Assembly: GCA_012932865.1 (NCBI GenBank) | Contig: SAXG01000029.1 | Span: 372,001-436,000 of the forward strand | From: Amylostereum areolatum | Lineage: Eukaryota; Basidiomycota; Agaricomycetes; Russulales; Stereaceae | Direction of reading: 5' to 3' | DNA length: 64,000 nucleotides | Part shown: positions 22,938-34,188 of the stretch, piece after piece | How the letters are laid out: every line of letters starts with the position of its first letter | Position numbering within the stretch: the first letter of the stretch is position 1 | Position numbers and translations under genes: made by a program | Notes under the pieces: generated by a model | Database searches by the model: none | The model's input: only the letters and a program-made list of their open reading frames with translations | What the model was told of the DNA's origin: nothing

Positions 22938-23564
22938 GTTAAAGGGAAGATGGTGTGAGGACGTGGTGGCGGGATATAGATGTGCGTATTTGTGCGAGTC
23001 AAAGTTGAAGTTTGCGCGGACCTTGGCTAAGATCCGAGTTGGTTCCTTCGAAAATTAGAGGACTTCGACACAGTCACTGGAGCCCACGAGTTCCGAACCA
23101 GGTTCTGAACCCGGTGCCGAACCGATTTCTGAACCGAGTTCCCAACCTGAGCCAGTGTTACATTCTGTCACAACAGGTCACAACGGAGTCGAGGTCTGAA
23201 CCCCAGTCAAAAGTCGCTCGATAAGATCGGATACAAATGCGATACAGACTGATACAGTACAATACAATACAATATGATCGAGAAATTGGTTGAATGAGCC
23301 GATACAAATATGATACAGACAGATACAGACAGATACAGATAGATACACTTCATCTTTGCTTCATTTTTCCATCATTCTCGTTCTTGTTCGCTCTCACTCG
23401 ACTAAGCAAGTGGACGATCGATGTCTCGACGCGCGACGGTCGACGATACAAACTCTCGAGTAAATAAGGGTTCGTTCCACTTATCCATTTTGTTGTCAAG
23501 CTGCCCTTTGTGTACTCTTGTGTACACATCCCTCGCGCTACCCTCTTCGACTCTGTTGCCTTCC
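22938..23564. repeat. Simple and degenerate tandem repeats upstream of the CBS gene
   Basis: At about 23085-23155 an imperfect unit of about 12-13 bp resembling GGTTCTGAACC recurs four to six times. At about 23225-23350 the octamer GATACAGA and its shorter form GATACAAT recur. The remainder, up to the LTR at 23565, shows no gene. Confidence 0.7.
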
Positions 23565-24023
23565 TGTCAGCAACGACTAGTGCGACAGCACCAAGTTACG
23601 ACACAGCTGACTAGAAGATGAGGACGACGGAGGGGAGCCGATCAGACACGGCGACAGACAAGGGAAAGCAAGCAAAGTCGGTAGAATTGACTAGCTCGAG
23701 ATAGGGAATATGTACAGCGAGAGTGAGCCTTATATACATGAGAGGAGAGAGACTTAGGTAAGCAACCAATACACGGCGATCAGTAAGCAGACCAAGTATA
23801 AGTAAGCAGTCGTATGTAAAAGAGCACAGCATGAGTCAGTATTGTACAGCATGAGTCAGGGGAAAGGAGTCAGACCCGGGCCGAGATGAGTCACGTGGGC
23901 CCGGGTGGGATATAGATGAACCGGGTCCGGGCCGAAGTGGAGCCGGACCGGTGATAAGCCAATAAGTCCTAAAGCGTGTAACCGATGTAAAGTAAAAAAG
24001 AAAATTATAGACCGTTCATGACA
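23565..24023 (-). repeat. 3' LTR of element B
   Basis: On the minus strand it starts TGTCATGAAC right after the purine-rich tract GGAAGGGGTGA, and ends TTGCTGACA. A TATATAAGG box lies near 23730. It is related to the solo LTR at 27376-27868 through the TATA region (CTGTACATATTCCC) and both ends. The 5' LTR partner is not in the window. Confidence 0.8.
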
Positions 24024-25424
24024 TCACCCCTTCCTTAGATTCGACGTCCTCGTCGCAATCAGATCCAGCTTCCTCTTCCGCCAGGAGTTCCCAACGATTA
24101 AGGCGTGCAGGTTTCGGGGCACCCGGGTGCTCGCGGTAGAAGTCGTCGATACGTTTCTTGGCATTCTGGAGATTGGCAAGAGGTTCCCAAGTATTGTCAT
24201 TGTCTGGGTAGCCTTTCCATTTGACAAGGTACTTGAAGCCGCGACCAACTTTCTTGGAGTCTATAATTTTTTCGACCTCATAGACTTCCTCTCCTTGGAC
24301 TAACTCTGGGGGTGGAGGTGCAGGTGCTTTCTGGTTGTCAAAGGCGGGACCGTTGTGTGGAGATAGGAGGGACTCGTTGAAGACCGGATGTTTTCGTGAC
24401 CAGGGTGCAGGGAGGCGAAGCTTGTAAGCCGATGCTCCGACTTTTTCCAGGATTTCGAAAGGACCGAAGCACTTGTCATCTAGCTTTTGCATAGGACGTG
24501 CTGTTTTGATTACGGTTTGGCCATCTCTGGTCTTGGCTTCCAGCCAGACGAAGTCGCCAATTTTGTAATCTATTGGTTCGTCCTTCTTGCAATCGTAAAA
24601 GCACTTTTGATCGTCCTGTGCTGCTTTTAGCGCAGAGCGGGCTTCCTCATAGATGTCTCGCAGGCGTTATGCAAACTTGTTCGCCGATGGGTTGTCTGTC
24701 TCGCGTCGAGGGTTTGTTCCCAGGTAGAGTTCCCGACCATAGTTGGCAAAGTTGGGAGACATCCCAATCGAACTATGGACCATGTTGTTGAACGCGGTCA
24801 TGGCAAGTGGGAGGTAACGTGTCCAATTGTCTTGTCATTGATTGACGAAGATGCGAAGGTAGTTTTCCATAGTCATGTTGGAGCGTTCGGTCTGTCCGTC
24901 CGTCTGAGGGTGGTACGCCGTAGATGGATTCCCTTCAATGCCTAACAGTTGGAACAATGCCGTGGTGAACTTGGAGACAAACACGCTGCCGCGGTCGCTG
25001 ACGATCTTTCTAGGAATTCCATGATGGGGGACCACCTTGCGTAGGTACTCGAAGGCGAGTTCGTCCTCCGTTAGGTCTTTGGTCGTGGCCCAGAATACAA
25101 CCTGTTTGGTACCCATGCAGTTCACATTGCAGATGGCGTCTTTTCCATCCGAGACCGGGAGCGGCATGACAAAGTCAATGGATACATGCTCCCAAGGTGC
25201 TTGTGGTGGGTCATGTGGGTGGAGTGGAGCGGCAATGTGATCATGTCTAATCTTGGTATGTTGGCAGGTCTCACATCCTTCAACATATTTTCGGACATTG
25301 TCTGTAATGGCAGGCCACCAGTAGTTGCGTGTGATGAGCTCGTGGGTCTTGTATCGTCCTGGATGACCGACAGGCGGGCTGTTATGATGAGCTTAGATGA
25401 TGTCTGCACGGAGTCCTTTGTCTC
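24024..25424 (-). pseudogene. pol: Element B integrase and chromodomain, with stop codons
   Basis: Reading from 25424 down, the frame carries DKGLRADII, then a stop in place of a Lys codon. The zinc-binding region follows (GHPGRYKTHELITRNYWWP, CETCQ), then DFVMPLPVSDGKDAI, IVSDRG and YHPQTDGQTER (the second D and E of integrase). A chromodomain follows (YEVEKIIDSKK, YLVKWKGYPDNDNTWEP). Further stops occur near 24835 and 24668, so it is not functional. The upstream part of pol lies beyond the Plavaka insertion. Confidence 0.85.
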
Positions 25425-25426
25425 TT

Positions 25427-25455
25427 CATCAGCAATTTGACAGATTTTGTTTGGG
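25427..25455 (+). repeat. Left terminal inverted repeat of the Plavaka element
   Basis: The 29-bp repeat pairs with 32765-32793 at 27 of 29 positions and is preceded by the TT target duplication. Confidence 0.8.
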
Positions 25456-25715
25456 AGTTGACAAAGGTTGGGACCATGTTTGACCGGTTGAGGTGTTGGC
25501 CCCGTTTGAGATAGCCATTCTTGTTTGGTCAATATACACCAACTTCGGACAGTATCCAACAACACACCATGTCACTATCATTTGCCCAACCTGAAGACAA
25601 TAGGAGGACTGATTCTCAACTCCCCAATAGTGTGACCAACATCATAGCAACGCGAACTCTCTCGAAAATTTTGGCACCTTGTATCAAGTCTTTACAAATT
25701 CTGCAAAGGTAAATA
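25456..25715. other. Plavaka left arm, non-coding
   Basis: Subterminal sequence between the left inverted repeat and the transposase stop codon. It holds short G/T-rich motifs such as GGTTGGGACC. No gene is seen. Confidence 0.4.
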
Positions 25716-28700
25716 TTAAGAATGGTACAACATAGCAAAACTATCATGATCCGCCCATTTGTTTAAGTAAAACAGCCGATACCAGTTTAACGTATCCGAG
25801 AAATGTATGTCAGGGTGAACCATATCAGAATTAAAGATGGGAAGGAGATGCGTGGCACGATGGACAGTGTCCAAGTGTATTACTTGGAGTGCAGGCCCAC
25901 CGCTGGGCAAGACCTCTGGTCGAAGAATCCACATCCCTGTGTCGGAATCGGGTGCTGAATCAACACGCGAAAACCACTGGATGAGTGCACAAGGAAAAGT
26001 TGTACCACCATACTTGAAAGAGAAGAATAGTTTGGTACGCGCAACTTCCATACCGGACATACCCCCATTATCGGAGTCCTCACTGACGAGAATACAATCG
26101 CGTCGCTCGCCATCTTTTCTCCAGGATGGCGTCGACCGAATGTATTCGCGCCGCATGTTGCCCATGCCCGACGGATCGGAAGGTGCACGAAACACTGCCA
26201 TGGCCGAATGAAATACGTGCACACGGTCGCGAAACCGTTGGCGTACACGGGTTGCCATTGCCGGGTCGGGGGCAGGCCCATCCGTGAGGAAGTCGTAGAT
26301 TAGCTGGCGCAGGTTGGGTACACCGATAAACTGGGCGAGATCGTCGACCCGCCTCGGGTAGTTACGCTCTGTAAATATATGTGAGATGAATCCCGAGGAC
26401 ATATAACAATCCAACTTACGAGCCGTCCTGGCCAACACGACACGGTTCGTCACACTTTGGCCATCTACAGGTCCACCATCGGCTCCTCCTACCACAAGCA
26501 TTGTGCCATCCTCAGGATCTTCTTCGACGGCAACTGTAGTGGGAGACCCAGGATCAGGGACGTCCTCGATACCGTCTGGCTCCATGGCATCTTCATCGGC
26601 ATCCTCTTCCGCAATCATATCCGCAATCCATCGAAAGACCCATCCGATCAAAGTCCCGTGCAGCATCCCCCGTTGCTCGAAGTCCACCTTTGCCGCGGCC
26701 AGCTTATCGAGGCGCTGATTTGTGAGTAGCATCTGTCCAAGGGCTTCGTAGCGGTTGGAGCGACGCCATGGCTCCTTCACGGCCTTGATGTGCTTCGCTT
26801 CTGTGATTGAAGTGCACAAGCCGTTTGGGGCGCCGAACCACTCAATGAGTTCGCGATAGTGCTTCATCGCATGCTGTCGAGGAAGTGAGAGGCCTGCTGG
26901 ACCGGGGGGACGGACGCTGTAGGTTTGAAAAACCGTGCGGTACTGATGGAATCGACGAAGGGCTTCGTCGAGATCGTCGAGGTCCGTCTCTGATAACTCG
27001 GACCGTCTTGCAATATAACAAAAGTCGATGTAGGCGGAGAGCGCGCGGACGATGTCCCTGGGAACGTGGCCCTCGATAGCATTGACATACACCTATGATA
27101 TCATAAGTTGGTGGGACCGACAACGGCCGAGTCTGCTTACCTTCATTAACCCCTTCGAGTCATCCCCCGTCCACTGCTTGAAGTTGCGCCCTTGGTGGAA
27201 CCGACGCAGTCCGGAGAATGGCGGCGCGAGAGAGATCCTGTGGAAGTCTGTCAGTAATCCGTAGGTTCGAGCGGGATCGAGATGTTACTCACCGGCGGTC
27301 GATGTCATCCATGATTTCCCGTGCCTTGGCTGCTCCATGCGTGATCTCGAGATACTCTCCTACCCAGGTAACGAGTGTCATGAACGTTACCACTCCGGAC
27401 ATCTCGGACACCTCGGGGACCTCGGGGATAATATCCCAATTCATTTTTATTTTCATTTCTATCTGACTACTCATCACTTAGTAATACTCCGTCACTCCGG
27501 TGGAGACTCGGCTTATCCTTGCTCCTTCCTGACGTCATGACTCCAGGCTCGTCTTATCATCGCTTCCTTTGACTCCACATGACATCATAACGCTGCGCAT
27601 GACATCATGCCGCTCCGGACCCGGCTCATCCTTATTGTCTCGCTTACTGATCCTGCTGCGCATGTATCTATACTTAGCTCTGCTTACTGACCGCCGTGTG
27701 TCATAGCTTACTAAGTGACTCTGCCTCGTAGTATATAAGGGCTCCATTCCTCCTGTACATATTCCCCATCTCGACCTAGTCAATACTACCGACCTTATCC
27801 CCCATCGCCCCTCTTCACTTGTGTCACACGTCGTCGCCTAGTGCTCGTCACTAAGGCCGTTGCTGACAACGAGGTGGTCCTTGAACCCGCCTTTGATGAG
27901 TTGGTGAAGAAGGTCCATGGATAGCAGCTGATTGATGTCGGCGCGAGGAAAGCTATCCGTGAACGGCTAGTGGTACTACAGAGTTCAGTAATGTTAAATG
28001 GAGTGACGGAGATTGACGTAGGGCTCACTATGATGTCTCCGACGATCCCATATCCATCCCATAGCTCAGCGAGCGACCATAAATCGATGGCTTTTTCGCG
28101 ATGCTCTCGTGATCGAGGCAGCGCCGGGCCACCATCCAAGTTGTCTGGAGCAGCTGTACATCTGTATGCAATGTGTTAGAACTTAGTTCTGGTTCAACTC
28201 TATGAACAAGACATTACCTTGGACACCAGTTTTGTACCACACAGGAAAGGAGCACTTGCTCTGGATAATCTGCGATATACGGGCCGAATCCGTATATCGC
28301 ACGGCGGAAATGGCCGTCGGGGCACATCACTATGTCGGGAACGGTCATGTTGTGCTTAAGGGGCTCGAAGATTGCTGCGAGCGAGGAGTGAAAGAGTTGC
28401 CGCCGAAACTTGCGGAACTGAGCCGAGTTTGTGCCCTTCCTGTTAACTACGAAATGAGCACGATACCGACACAACAATACTCTATCGCGTACCTTTGGGA
28501 ACAGAAAGGAAAGAGGTTAGAGTTACCGATCCACGATGGGCACGGCGGACATTGTTATGGACGTTGCCGACGGATTGGTATAATGGATAGTAGTCATTTT
28601 GCCCTGTAGCGACAGACACAGTTGTCTTGTCGCTGCCGCCAAGGATGGGCACGAACATGCACCCGTGCGTTTGAGGATCCGCTGCGATATCATCCTACAC

Positions 28701-29665
28701 AACGCGCGTTAGGTTAGATGTCTGCAGCCGCAGGGAATTTCAGACGACATACACACTGATTCCACACCCAGTTCGCGGACATGAAGTCCTTGAACGTCCT
28801 TTTGCTGTTGCCATCCTCGCCGTCGACGAACTCACGATAAGGCGCGGAGTCCCATTCACCATTAAAATCCCGGTTGGCTATATGCTGACGAGCAATGGTA
28901 AGGGGGTTTCGGGTCCAGACCTCGAATTCCTGGTCCATCCACTTGGGAACGTTCTCGGGTGGCCGCTCCCCATCATACCATACCACAAAGCACTGCCATG
29001 GGGCATCGCCGGCCTCAATCGCATCAATCGCCTCCTCCATGGCAAGATTAGTTGCGAAGGGCGGCCCCTTCTCCTGGTCACCGTGGCTGATCATAAGGCA
29101 TAACGCCGCCATGATCCGAAAGAGCTGGTCAATGTGGCCCTTGCCCAGCTGAACCTGTGTAAAACAGTAGTCAGTGACTTCGTAACCGAGGCGGTCGCCG
29201 AACGGCTTCCAGTCTTTTTCTCGAGCGTCCATTGGTGGCGGTGGAGTGTTGGGGGGGAGGTCATGGCCGTGAGCGTCGCACGGAGTTCCTGTATAGAAAG
29301 TCAGAACAGGCAAAATAATTGGCATGTTGTGACGCACCGTCGAGAATTGGGTGGTACACCCTGCCACGGCGCTGGTTGTTGGGTTGATCGTTATCGGCAT
29401 CTTCTAGGATATCGGGTCCAATGTCGTATTCGTCGTCTTCAAATCCTCCTTCGAACAAGTCACCAAAGTCGTTGAAGACATCCGCATCATCCTCGGGCAC
29501 GGGTGATGGTGGGTTCTTGCCGTTCTCGCCTTCGTCAGAGTCTTCCGAGTCGTTGTCATCGAATATCGGATGGTGGACATTTCGGTGTCTGGTCAGGCCA
29601 GAAAGAGAGAGGAAGTCGGAGCGGTCGCACGATGGGCAGGTATATCGCTTATAGTTGTAAGCCAT
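25716..29665 (-). pseudogene. Plavaka transposase, interrupted by a solo LTR
   Basis: Coding exons run 29338-29665, 28753-29288, 28493-28694, 28218-28439, 28029-28161, 27869-27966 with 27293-27370, 27141-27237, 26420-27092 and 25716-26368; all junctions keep phase. The N-terminus has a C2H2 finger (CPSCDRSDF...HRNVHH) and an acidic linker. Then come blocks typical of Plavaka transposases: YHPILDGTPCDA, DAPWQCFVVWYDGE, PILGGSDKTTVSVATGQ, SVGNVHNNVRRAHR, FPRADINQLLSMDLLHQLIK and WVGEYLEITHGAAK. A 493-bp LTR plus its 5-bp duplication sits in the exon after KDHLV. The frame resumes exactly on its other side, so the gene was otherwise intact at insertion. Confidence 0.85.
27376..27868 (+). mobile_element. 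Solo LTR (element B family) inside the Plavaka transposase
   Basis: 493 bp from TGTCATGAACG to TTGCTGACA, with a TATATAAGG box at 27732-27740. It is flanked by the perfect 5-bp duplication ACGAG (27371-27375 and 27869-27873). Its ends and TATA region match the LTR at 23565-24023. The element interior has been lost, most simply by recombination between the two LTRs. Confidence 0.9.
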
Positions 29666-29857
29666 CGTGTGTGGAGTTATGTCTGGAATGTGGGATGAGC
29701 GTTCAGTTTGCGTTAGGCGAGCGTGGGCAAACAGACTTACACAGCCAAAAAATGTGCTTCTGCCACGTTGAATGCAGCACTTTCCAATCCTAACCACCAC
29801 ACGTTCGCACACGCTCGTATTTCCTTGTACCTTCGCTCGCCCACATCGTCTCCCGCA
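29666..29857. promoter_or_regulatory. Bidirectional promoter region of the Plavaka element
   Basis: 192 bp separates the transposase ATG (minus, 29665) from the ATG of the second gene (plus, 29858), so both promoters must lie here or overlap the genes. No clear TATA box is visible. Confidence 0.5.
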
Positions 29858-32310
29858 ATGCCTCCTAAACCGAAGCCAGCAGTCAGGTCTTCTACCGATA
29901 ATGTCACAGTGACGAAGGCCAGTACGAAGGGGAAAAAACCTACCATCAAGCCTGCAAAGCCAAAGGTCGCCGCCGTGCTGAAACCGCCCATCCCTCTCAA
30001 GAAGGTGTCGGCTTCTAGTCCCGACGTCGATGCAGACACGAGTCACAGTGGGCGAGTTCGACGTGGCAGTGGCCAAGTCGACTATCGTGCTCTCGACGGC
30101 GGCGGTGCTCGTCGACGCACCCCTGCAGAGGTCGCTGCGGCAAAAGCCTTGAAGGAACAGGAGCGTGCCGATGCGGAGGTCGAGCGAGAGGCCAAAATTC
30201 AAGACTTCGCTGCCTTCGAAAATGAAGTTGAGCAGAGGTATATCAAAGAAAGGAGGGAGGCTACAGACCCTCCGATTGCACCACGTACTAAGGTCAAGCG
30301 TACGTCGCATTTTGTGGAATCTTCCGACGTTGAGTTCGACGACAGCAGTGACAACGACGAGGTGAGGTCCGTTCTGTTGGGGTTATCCAGATTTCTACTC
30401 ATCACTAGTTGCAGGGGGGATGCCTCCTGGTCGAGTATGAAGGGAGCATGGCGACGAGGCCATACACCACCGAGACGGAAGGTTTTGAAGGTGAAGACGA
30501 GAACAGCGAGAAATCCGCTAGCGACGTCGAACCTGACGAGAACAGCGAGAAATCAGCCGACGACGATGAAGACGCTGTTAGCGAGCAAGGGCCTCCGATA
30601 GCTGGTTGTTCTCGTACCTCTGGTCGCAAATTCGTGGCTAGCCCGGAGCTGGAGGATATTGCTTTTGAGGTTGATGAAGATGCGATGAGTGTGGATGGCG
30701 ATGACTCAGAGCAAGCTGTGCCGGCGGCGCGGGAAAGGAAGAAAGGAGTCCAAGTTCGGAAAGCGGTTGAACGGACGCGGGCCGTGTTGAACTTGCCTCC
30801 ACCTCTCATCCCTGAACCTCCTCCTACCGCAAGCCAGCGCACTGGGCGGAAACGTGCAGGCACTGCAACAATACATCCGAGGTAAGGACCTTGGAACGAC
30901 TTTTTTCAAAGTTGACTTACAGTGGTGTTCTCAGCGAGTCCTCGACAAAAAAGACCAAGAATGACCCCAAGGCCGATGCGGGTGCGCGTCCCGGGTTTGG
31001 TGAGGGTAAGCTCACTCGTAAACGTCCTCAAACCCCGCCAGCTGTCCTTTCCGATTTGGATGGCGAGTCCCCTGACGAAGTCCAGGTCAATTACGGCGGG
31101 TTATTTCCAGATGACGACGACAAGGAGCCGGAGCGCGTTGAAGTCCATGTTGTCCCTAGGGTTGCAAAAGGTGCTGGGGCCGCATCTAAGGTACGTCTTT
31201 AATGACATCTCCTCATGTAAACTACTCACGAAGTCCAACCCTGCCCGTGTAACAGTCTATGGCCAAGGTCGGGCCGAAGGTTTCGGCAGCCGTCGCCGTA
31301 CGCAACAAGTCTGCAGGAGCAAGTTCTAAGGACGGCTTCAAGCACGCAGACCTCCCTGAGGCCCTCAAGAAGCTCTGGACCGTCTACCAAGCCACACTCG
31401 TTGCCTACTTTGGCTCCCTCCCCAACCTCGCGAGTCCATTCTTCGTCGACGACATCGGGAAGATTATCAAGGTGGTTTTCAAACAAGTTTATCCAGGCTC
31501 GCATGGATATGTGAAGAAAATCGGCCCTAAAGAGGTCGTATACGAGCTGGTGAGTGGCATTCTCGCTTCGGCTATCTATCACTAATGTATCTTATCTCTC
31601 AGTCTCAAAACAATATCCGGAACTGGCGCACAAGATTTCGTGTACAGGCAACGTCTGTTCTCGACACCTTTTTCGGGACGTTCAGCAGCCCGCAGGCAAT
31701 CGCCGCGTACGTCAATAAGGTCATCCCCGGCGACGACGACCTGGATGATGGTGTTCCCAGCCCAATGGTATTCCATTGGCAGCAATACGACAACAAGGTC
31801 CGTTGTCCATCACAGCGCACTTATTGCCCTCGTGACATTGTTTTAGGGTCACAAAGGGAGTTATGAACACCCCTCGACGTCGGAAATTCTGGCCACCCAT
31901 CTTCAAGCAACTGCGTCGGCAGATACGTCTTGGTTCAAGAAGGATTCTACCAAACTGATTCAGGCCCTTGTGTTATCTCTTGTGGCGGTGAGTGGCCTCC
32001 TGATGGCTTAATTGTTACTGACACTTTCTAGCACGAACGCGGCCTTGGGCGTTGGCAGACTGGCTCATTCGACCGCGAGAAGCAGAAACAGCGAATGAGT
32101 GAGGAGAACTGGGGCGATGCTGCTACCAGCTACTTCACCTCCGTCTCGTCACTTTCTCCCAGCAAGTGGACCCGCATCATGGCCAGTGCACAGGTGTATT
32201 GCTCCACTATGCGTAATCGTCGTGCACCTTCAGCCCATGCTTCCGCTGGGTTGTCTCGCAAGGGAAAGGCACGGGAAATGGTGGAGGCTTCCGACGGCGA
32301 GGACCAGTGA
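29858..32310 (+). CDS. Plavaka-borne second gene, DUF6532-like protein
   Basis: Seven exons (29858-30361, 30415-30881, 30935-31190, 31256-31549, 31603-31797, 31847-31987, 32032-32310) splice in phase to 711 aa. Residues 1-430 are Lys/Asp/Glu-rich and disordered, with basic patches suited to nuclear targeting. The C-terminal 280 residues look globular (LPEALKKLWTVYQATLVAYF, KVVFKQVYPGSHGYV, NNIRNWRTRFRVQATSVLD, VFHWQQYDN). They resemble the fungal DUF6532 proteins that often sit beside transposons, but this is from memory and tentative. Its place between the inverted repeats and opposite the transposase implies it moves with the element, as an accessory transposition factor or as cargo. Confidence 0.75.
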
Positions 32311-32764
32311 TGTGTTCTCTGGCAATCTCAATGAAGGTACTTACCGCTGATATTTCCTGGCTGTCGGCTTGTTCTGATGTACTTGCAGTGGGTGTGAATG
32401 GAGGTGCCCCTGGTGGGTTTGCTATGACCGTTACGATACAATACATACTACACATTGTTTGAAATACAATTTGGTTATGTTTTATGAATAACTGTATTGA
32501 GCCAATATTGAACTGCTTTCAATGACTTGAAGTCAAGTTGGACTGCAGTTTCAAGCTATCCTGTGTTTGGGTTTAGGTGAGGTTGGCTATGTATTTTCAA
32601 CTTGGATATCGGAAGGGATTGGGTACTACTTGCACAGAAATTGGCTACTTATTGATCAATTCATAGCTGATTGCCCAACCAGACATGGCCTGGGAGCATG
32701 TTGGTGAGTTGGCGGGTTTCATGTGTTTTGACAGTTGGCCAACCCTCAAACAGGCTCAAACAAC
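32311..32764. other. Plavaka right arm, non-coding
   Basis: AT-rich sequence between the second gene and the right inverted repeat. Motifs like TTGAAGTCAAG and TTTGAGGGTTGG occur but no gene is seen. Confidence 0.4.
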
Positions 32765-32793
32765 CCCAAACAAAATCTGCTAAATTGCTGATG
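32765..32793 (-). repeat. Right terminal inverted repeat of the Plavaka element
   Basis: Reverse complement of the left repeat with two mismatches, followed by the TT duplication at 32794. Confidence 0.8.
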
Positions 32794-32795
32794 TT

Positions 32796-33620
32796 GGGAC
32801 ATAGAGTCTGTGTTGCCAGGTGACCGTTCCATCTGCGTGTTCCAGCCATCCCTTCACTTTGAGTGCTAAGGTGCATTCTACTGCATGGTCTCGGAGTAAG
32901 GTAGCCTCCTGAATCCGCTCAATGAAGACATTGTCAGGTCCATTGGTTACAATTCCTGCATGGTTGAGGGCACGAAAGAGTTCTGGTTTCAGGAGGACAA
33001 TGTTTTCATTGTCTTTCTCCCCCTTCTCAAGGCCCGCTAGTTGGGAAATAGCATCGGGTTTACCCATTGTTTTGCCAGGCTTGTGGAGTAGCATACAATG
33101 ATACTCTTGTAGCTCCGTTAACCATTGTGCTTGTCTCCGATTTAGCTTCTGCGCCTTGCGGAAGTATGTGAGATTACGATGATCCGACCAGATTTCAAAC
33201 TCCTGTCGTGCCCCCATGAGGTATTGTCTCCATTCCTCTAGCGCCGTCATGATAGCCAGTAATTCCTTGTCATAAATCTCATAGTTCCTCTCAGCTTCGC
33301 TGAGGGACTTTGAGAGGAAGGCGACCAGGTGCCATTTGCCATCGTCCTGTTGTTGCGAAAGTACCATGCCCGTGGCATAGTCAGAGGAGTCCGCTTCAAC
33401 ACGGAACTGTCCCTCATCTGTAGGGATTGCTAGAACCGGCTGCGATGTTATACATCGCTTGAGTTCCTTGAACGCTTCCTGCTGCGGGGTGTCCCAGACC
33501 CATTCCGTCTTCCCAGTGAGTTTAGTCATTGGGTGAGCAATGCCGCTGAAGTCCTTGATAAAGCGACGGTAGAAGTTGCAAAAGCCCAAAAACGATTGAA
33601 GTTGTTTCTTCGTTTTGGGG
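32796..33620 (-). pseudogene. pol: Element B RT C-terminus and RNase H
   Basis: The minus frame begins at the element A junction (PKTKKQLQSFLGFCNFYRRF) and continues through RNase H (VEADSSDYATG, FLSKSLSEAERNYEIYDKEL, SDHRNLTYF, LNRRQAQW). It ends at RLYVP where the Plavaka repeat begins. It is intact over this stretch but severed on both sides. Confidence 0.88.
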
Positions 33621-33625
33621 GCTGG

Positions 33626-34176
33626 TGTTACAACTCGTTCAAGGTACTTCATTTCCTATTGCCTTATTAGAAAGGACGTCGCTAAACAACGAGTTACGAC
33701 TGTGCCCCAGCTTGTAACCGTTCCGACGACATAGCCGCGACTGTGCCACAGTTTGTCGGCATCTCAACAACACAGCTACGACAGTGCCACTGTTGGTCGG
33801 CATCTCGACAATGCAGCCACGACTGTGCCCCAGTCACGTCCCCGTAGATACTCGATGTGATCGTTGCCTTATGTACATATATTTACTCGACCTCCTTTCG
33901 TATAAAAGGAGGTTCAACGAACGAGCTATTCCTCAGCTCGTTCTCTTTGTAAATACAGGACTGTTCTGAATAAGAACCTCCTCTTAAACACTAAAGAGAA
34001 TCCTAAGCATACTAAGTCGACAGACTTGCCTAAGTCTTCCGCGAAGACTTACTGCTTCGTCTATCGACCTTCACCTTCGTATAAACCGAGACGTCTGGAT
34101 CACCTGATCCCACCTCTCACGCGTAAGAGTACTGTAGCCTGAGCCGCTTGTCACGTGATAAGGACCGTCCTTAACA
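33626..34176 (+). repeat. 5' LTR of element A
   Basis: 551 bp. U3 holds a 41-bp tandem repeat (33696 onward), and the TATA box TATAAAAGG is at 33901-33909. Two 9-bp-stem hairpins follow in R/U5 (33919-33943 and 34031-34051). The inferred transcript start is near 33935. Confidence 0.92.
33696..33840 (+). repeat. 41-bp tandem repeat in U3 (about 3.5 units)
   Basis: Units start at 33696, 33737, 33778 and 33819, exactly 41 bp apart. Each begins ACGACTGTGCC or a close variant and contains TGTCGGCATCTC. The same array recurs in the other LTRs of the family, which suggests upstream activating sites. Confidence 0.85.
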
Positions 34177-34178
34177 CT

Positions 34179-34188
34179 AGAACGAGCT
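34179..34188 (+). other. Primer-binding site of element A (self-priming)
   Basis: AGAACGAGCT lies 2 nt after the 5' LTR. It is the exact complement of AGCTCGTTCT at 33935-33944, about 26-34 nt downstream of the TATA box, where the transcript should begin. This is the layout known from self-primed Tf1-type elements. Confidence 0.65.

Larger units (their letters stand above)
25427..32793. mobile_element. Plavaka-type DNA transposon with two divergent genes
   Basis: Terminal inverted repeats of 29 bp (25427-25455 and 32765-32793; outer sequence CATCAGCAATTT, inner CAGATTTTGTTTGGG) differ at two positions. They are flanked by the dinucleotide TT at 25425-25426 and 32794-32795. The element encodes a minus-strand Plavaka transposase and a plus-strand second gene from a shared 192-bp upstream region. 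It inserted into element B and later received a solo LTR. Without that LTR it measures about 6.87 kb. Confidence 0.85.

Noticed and set aside
23225..23350. CRISPR-like repeat array
   Set aside because: Units are 8-bp microsatellite repeats without spacers in a eukaryotic genome.
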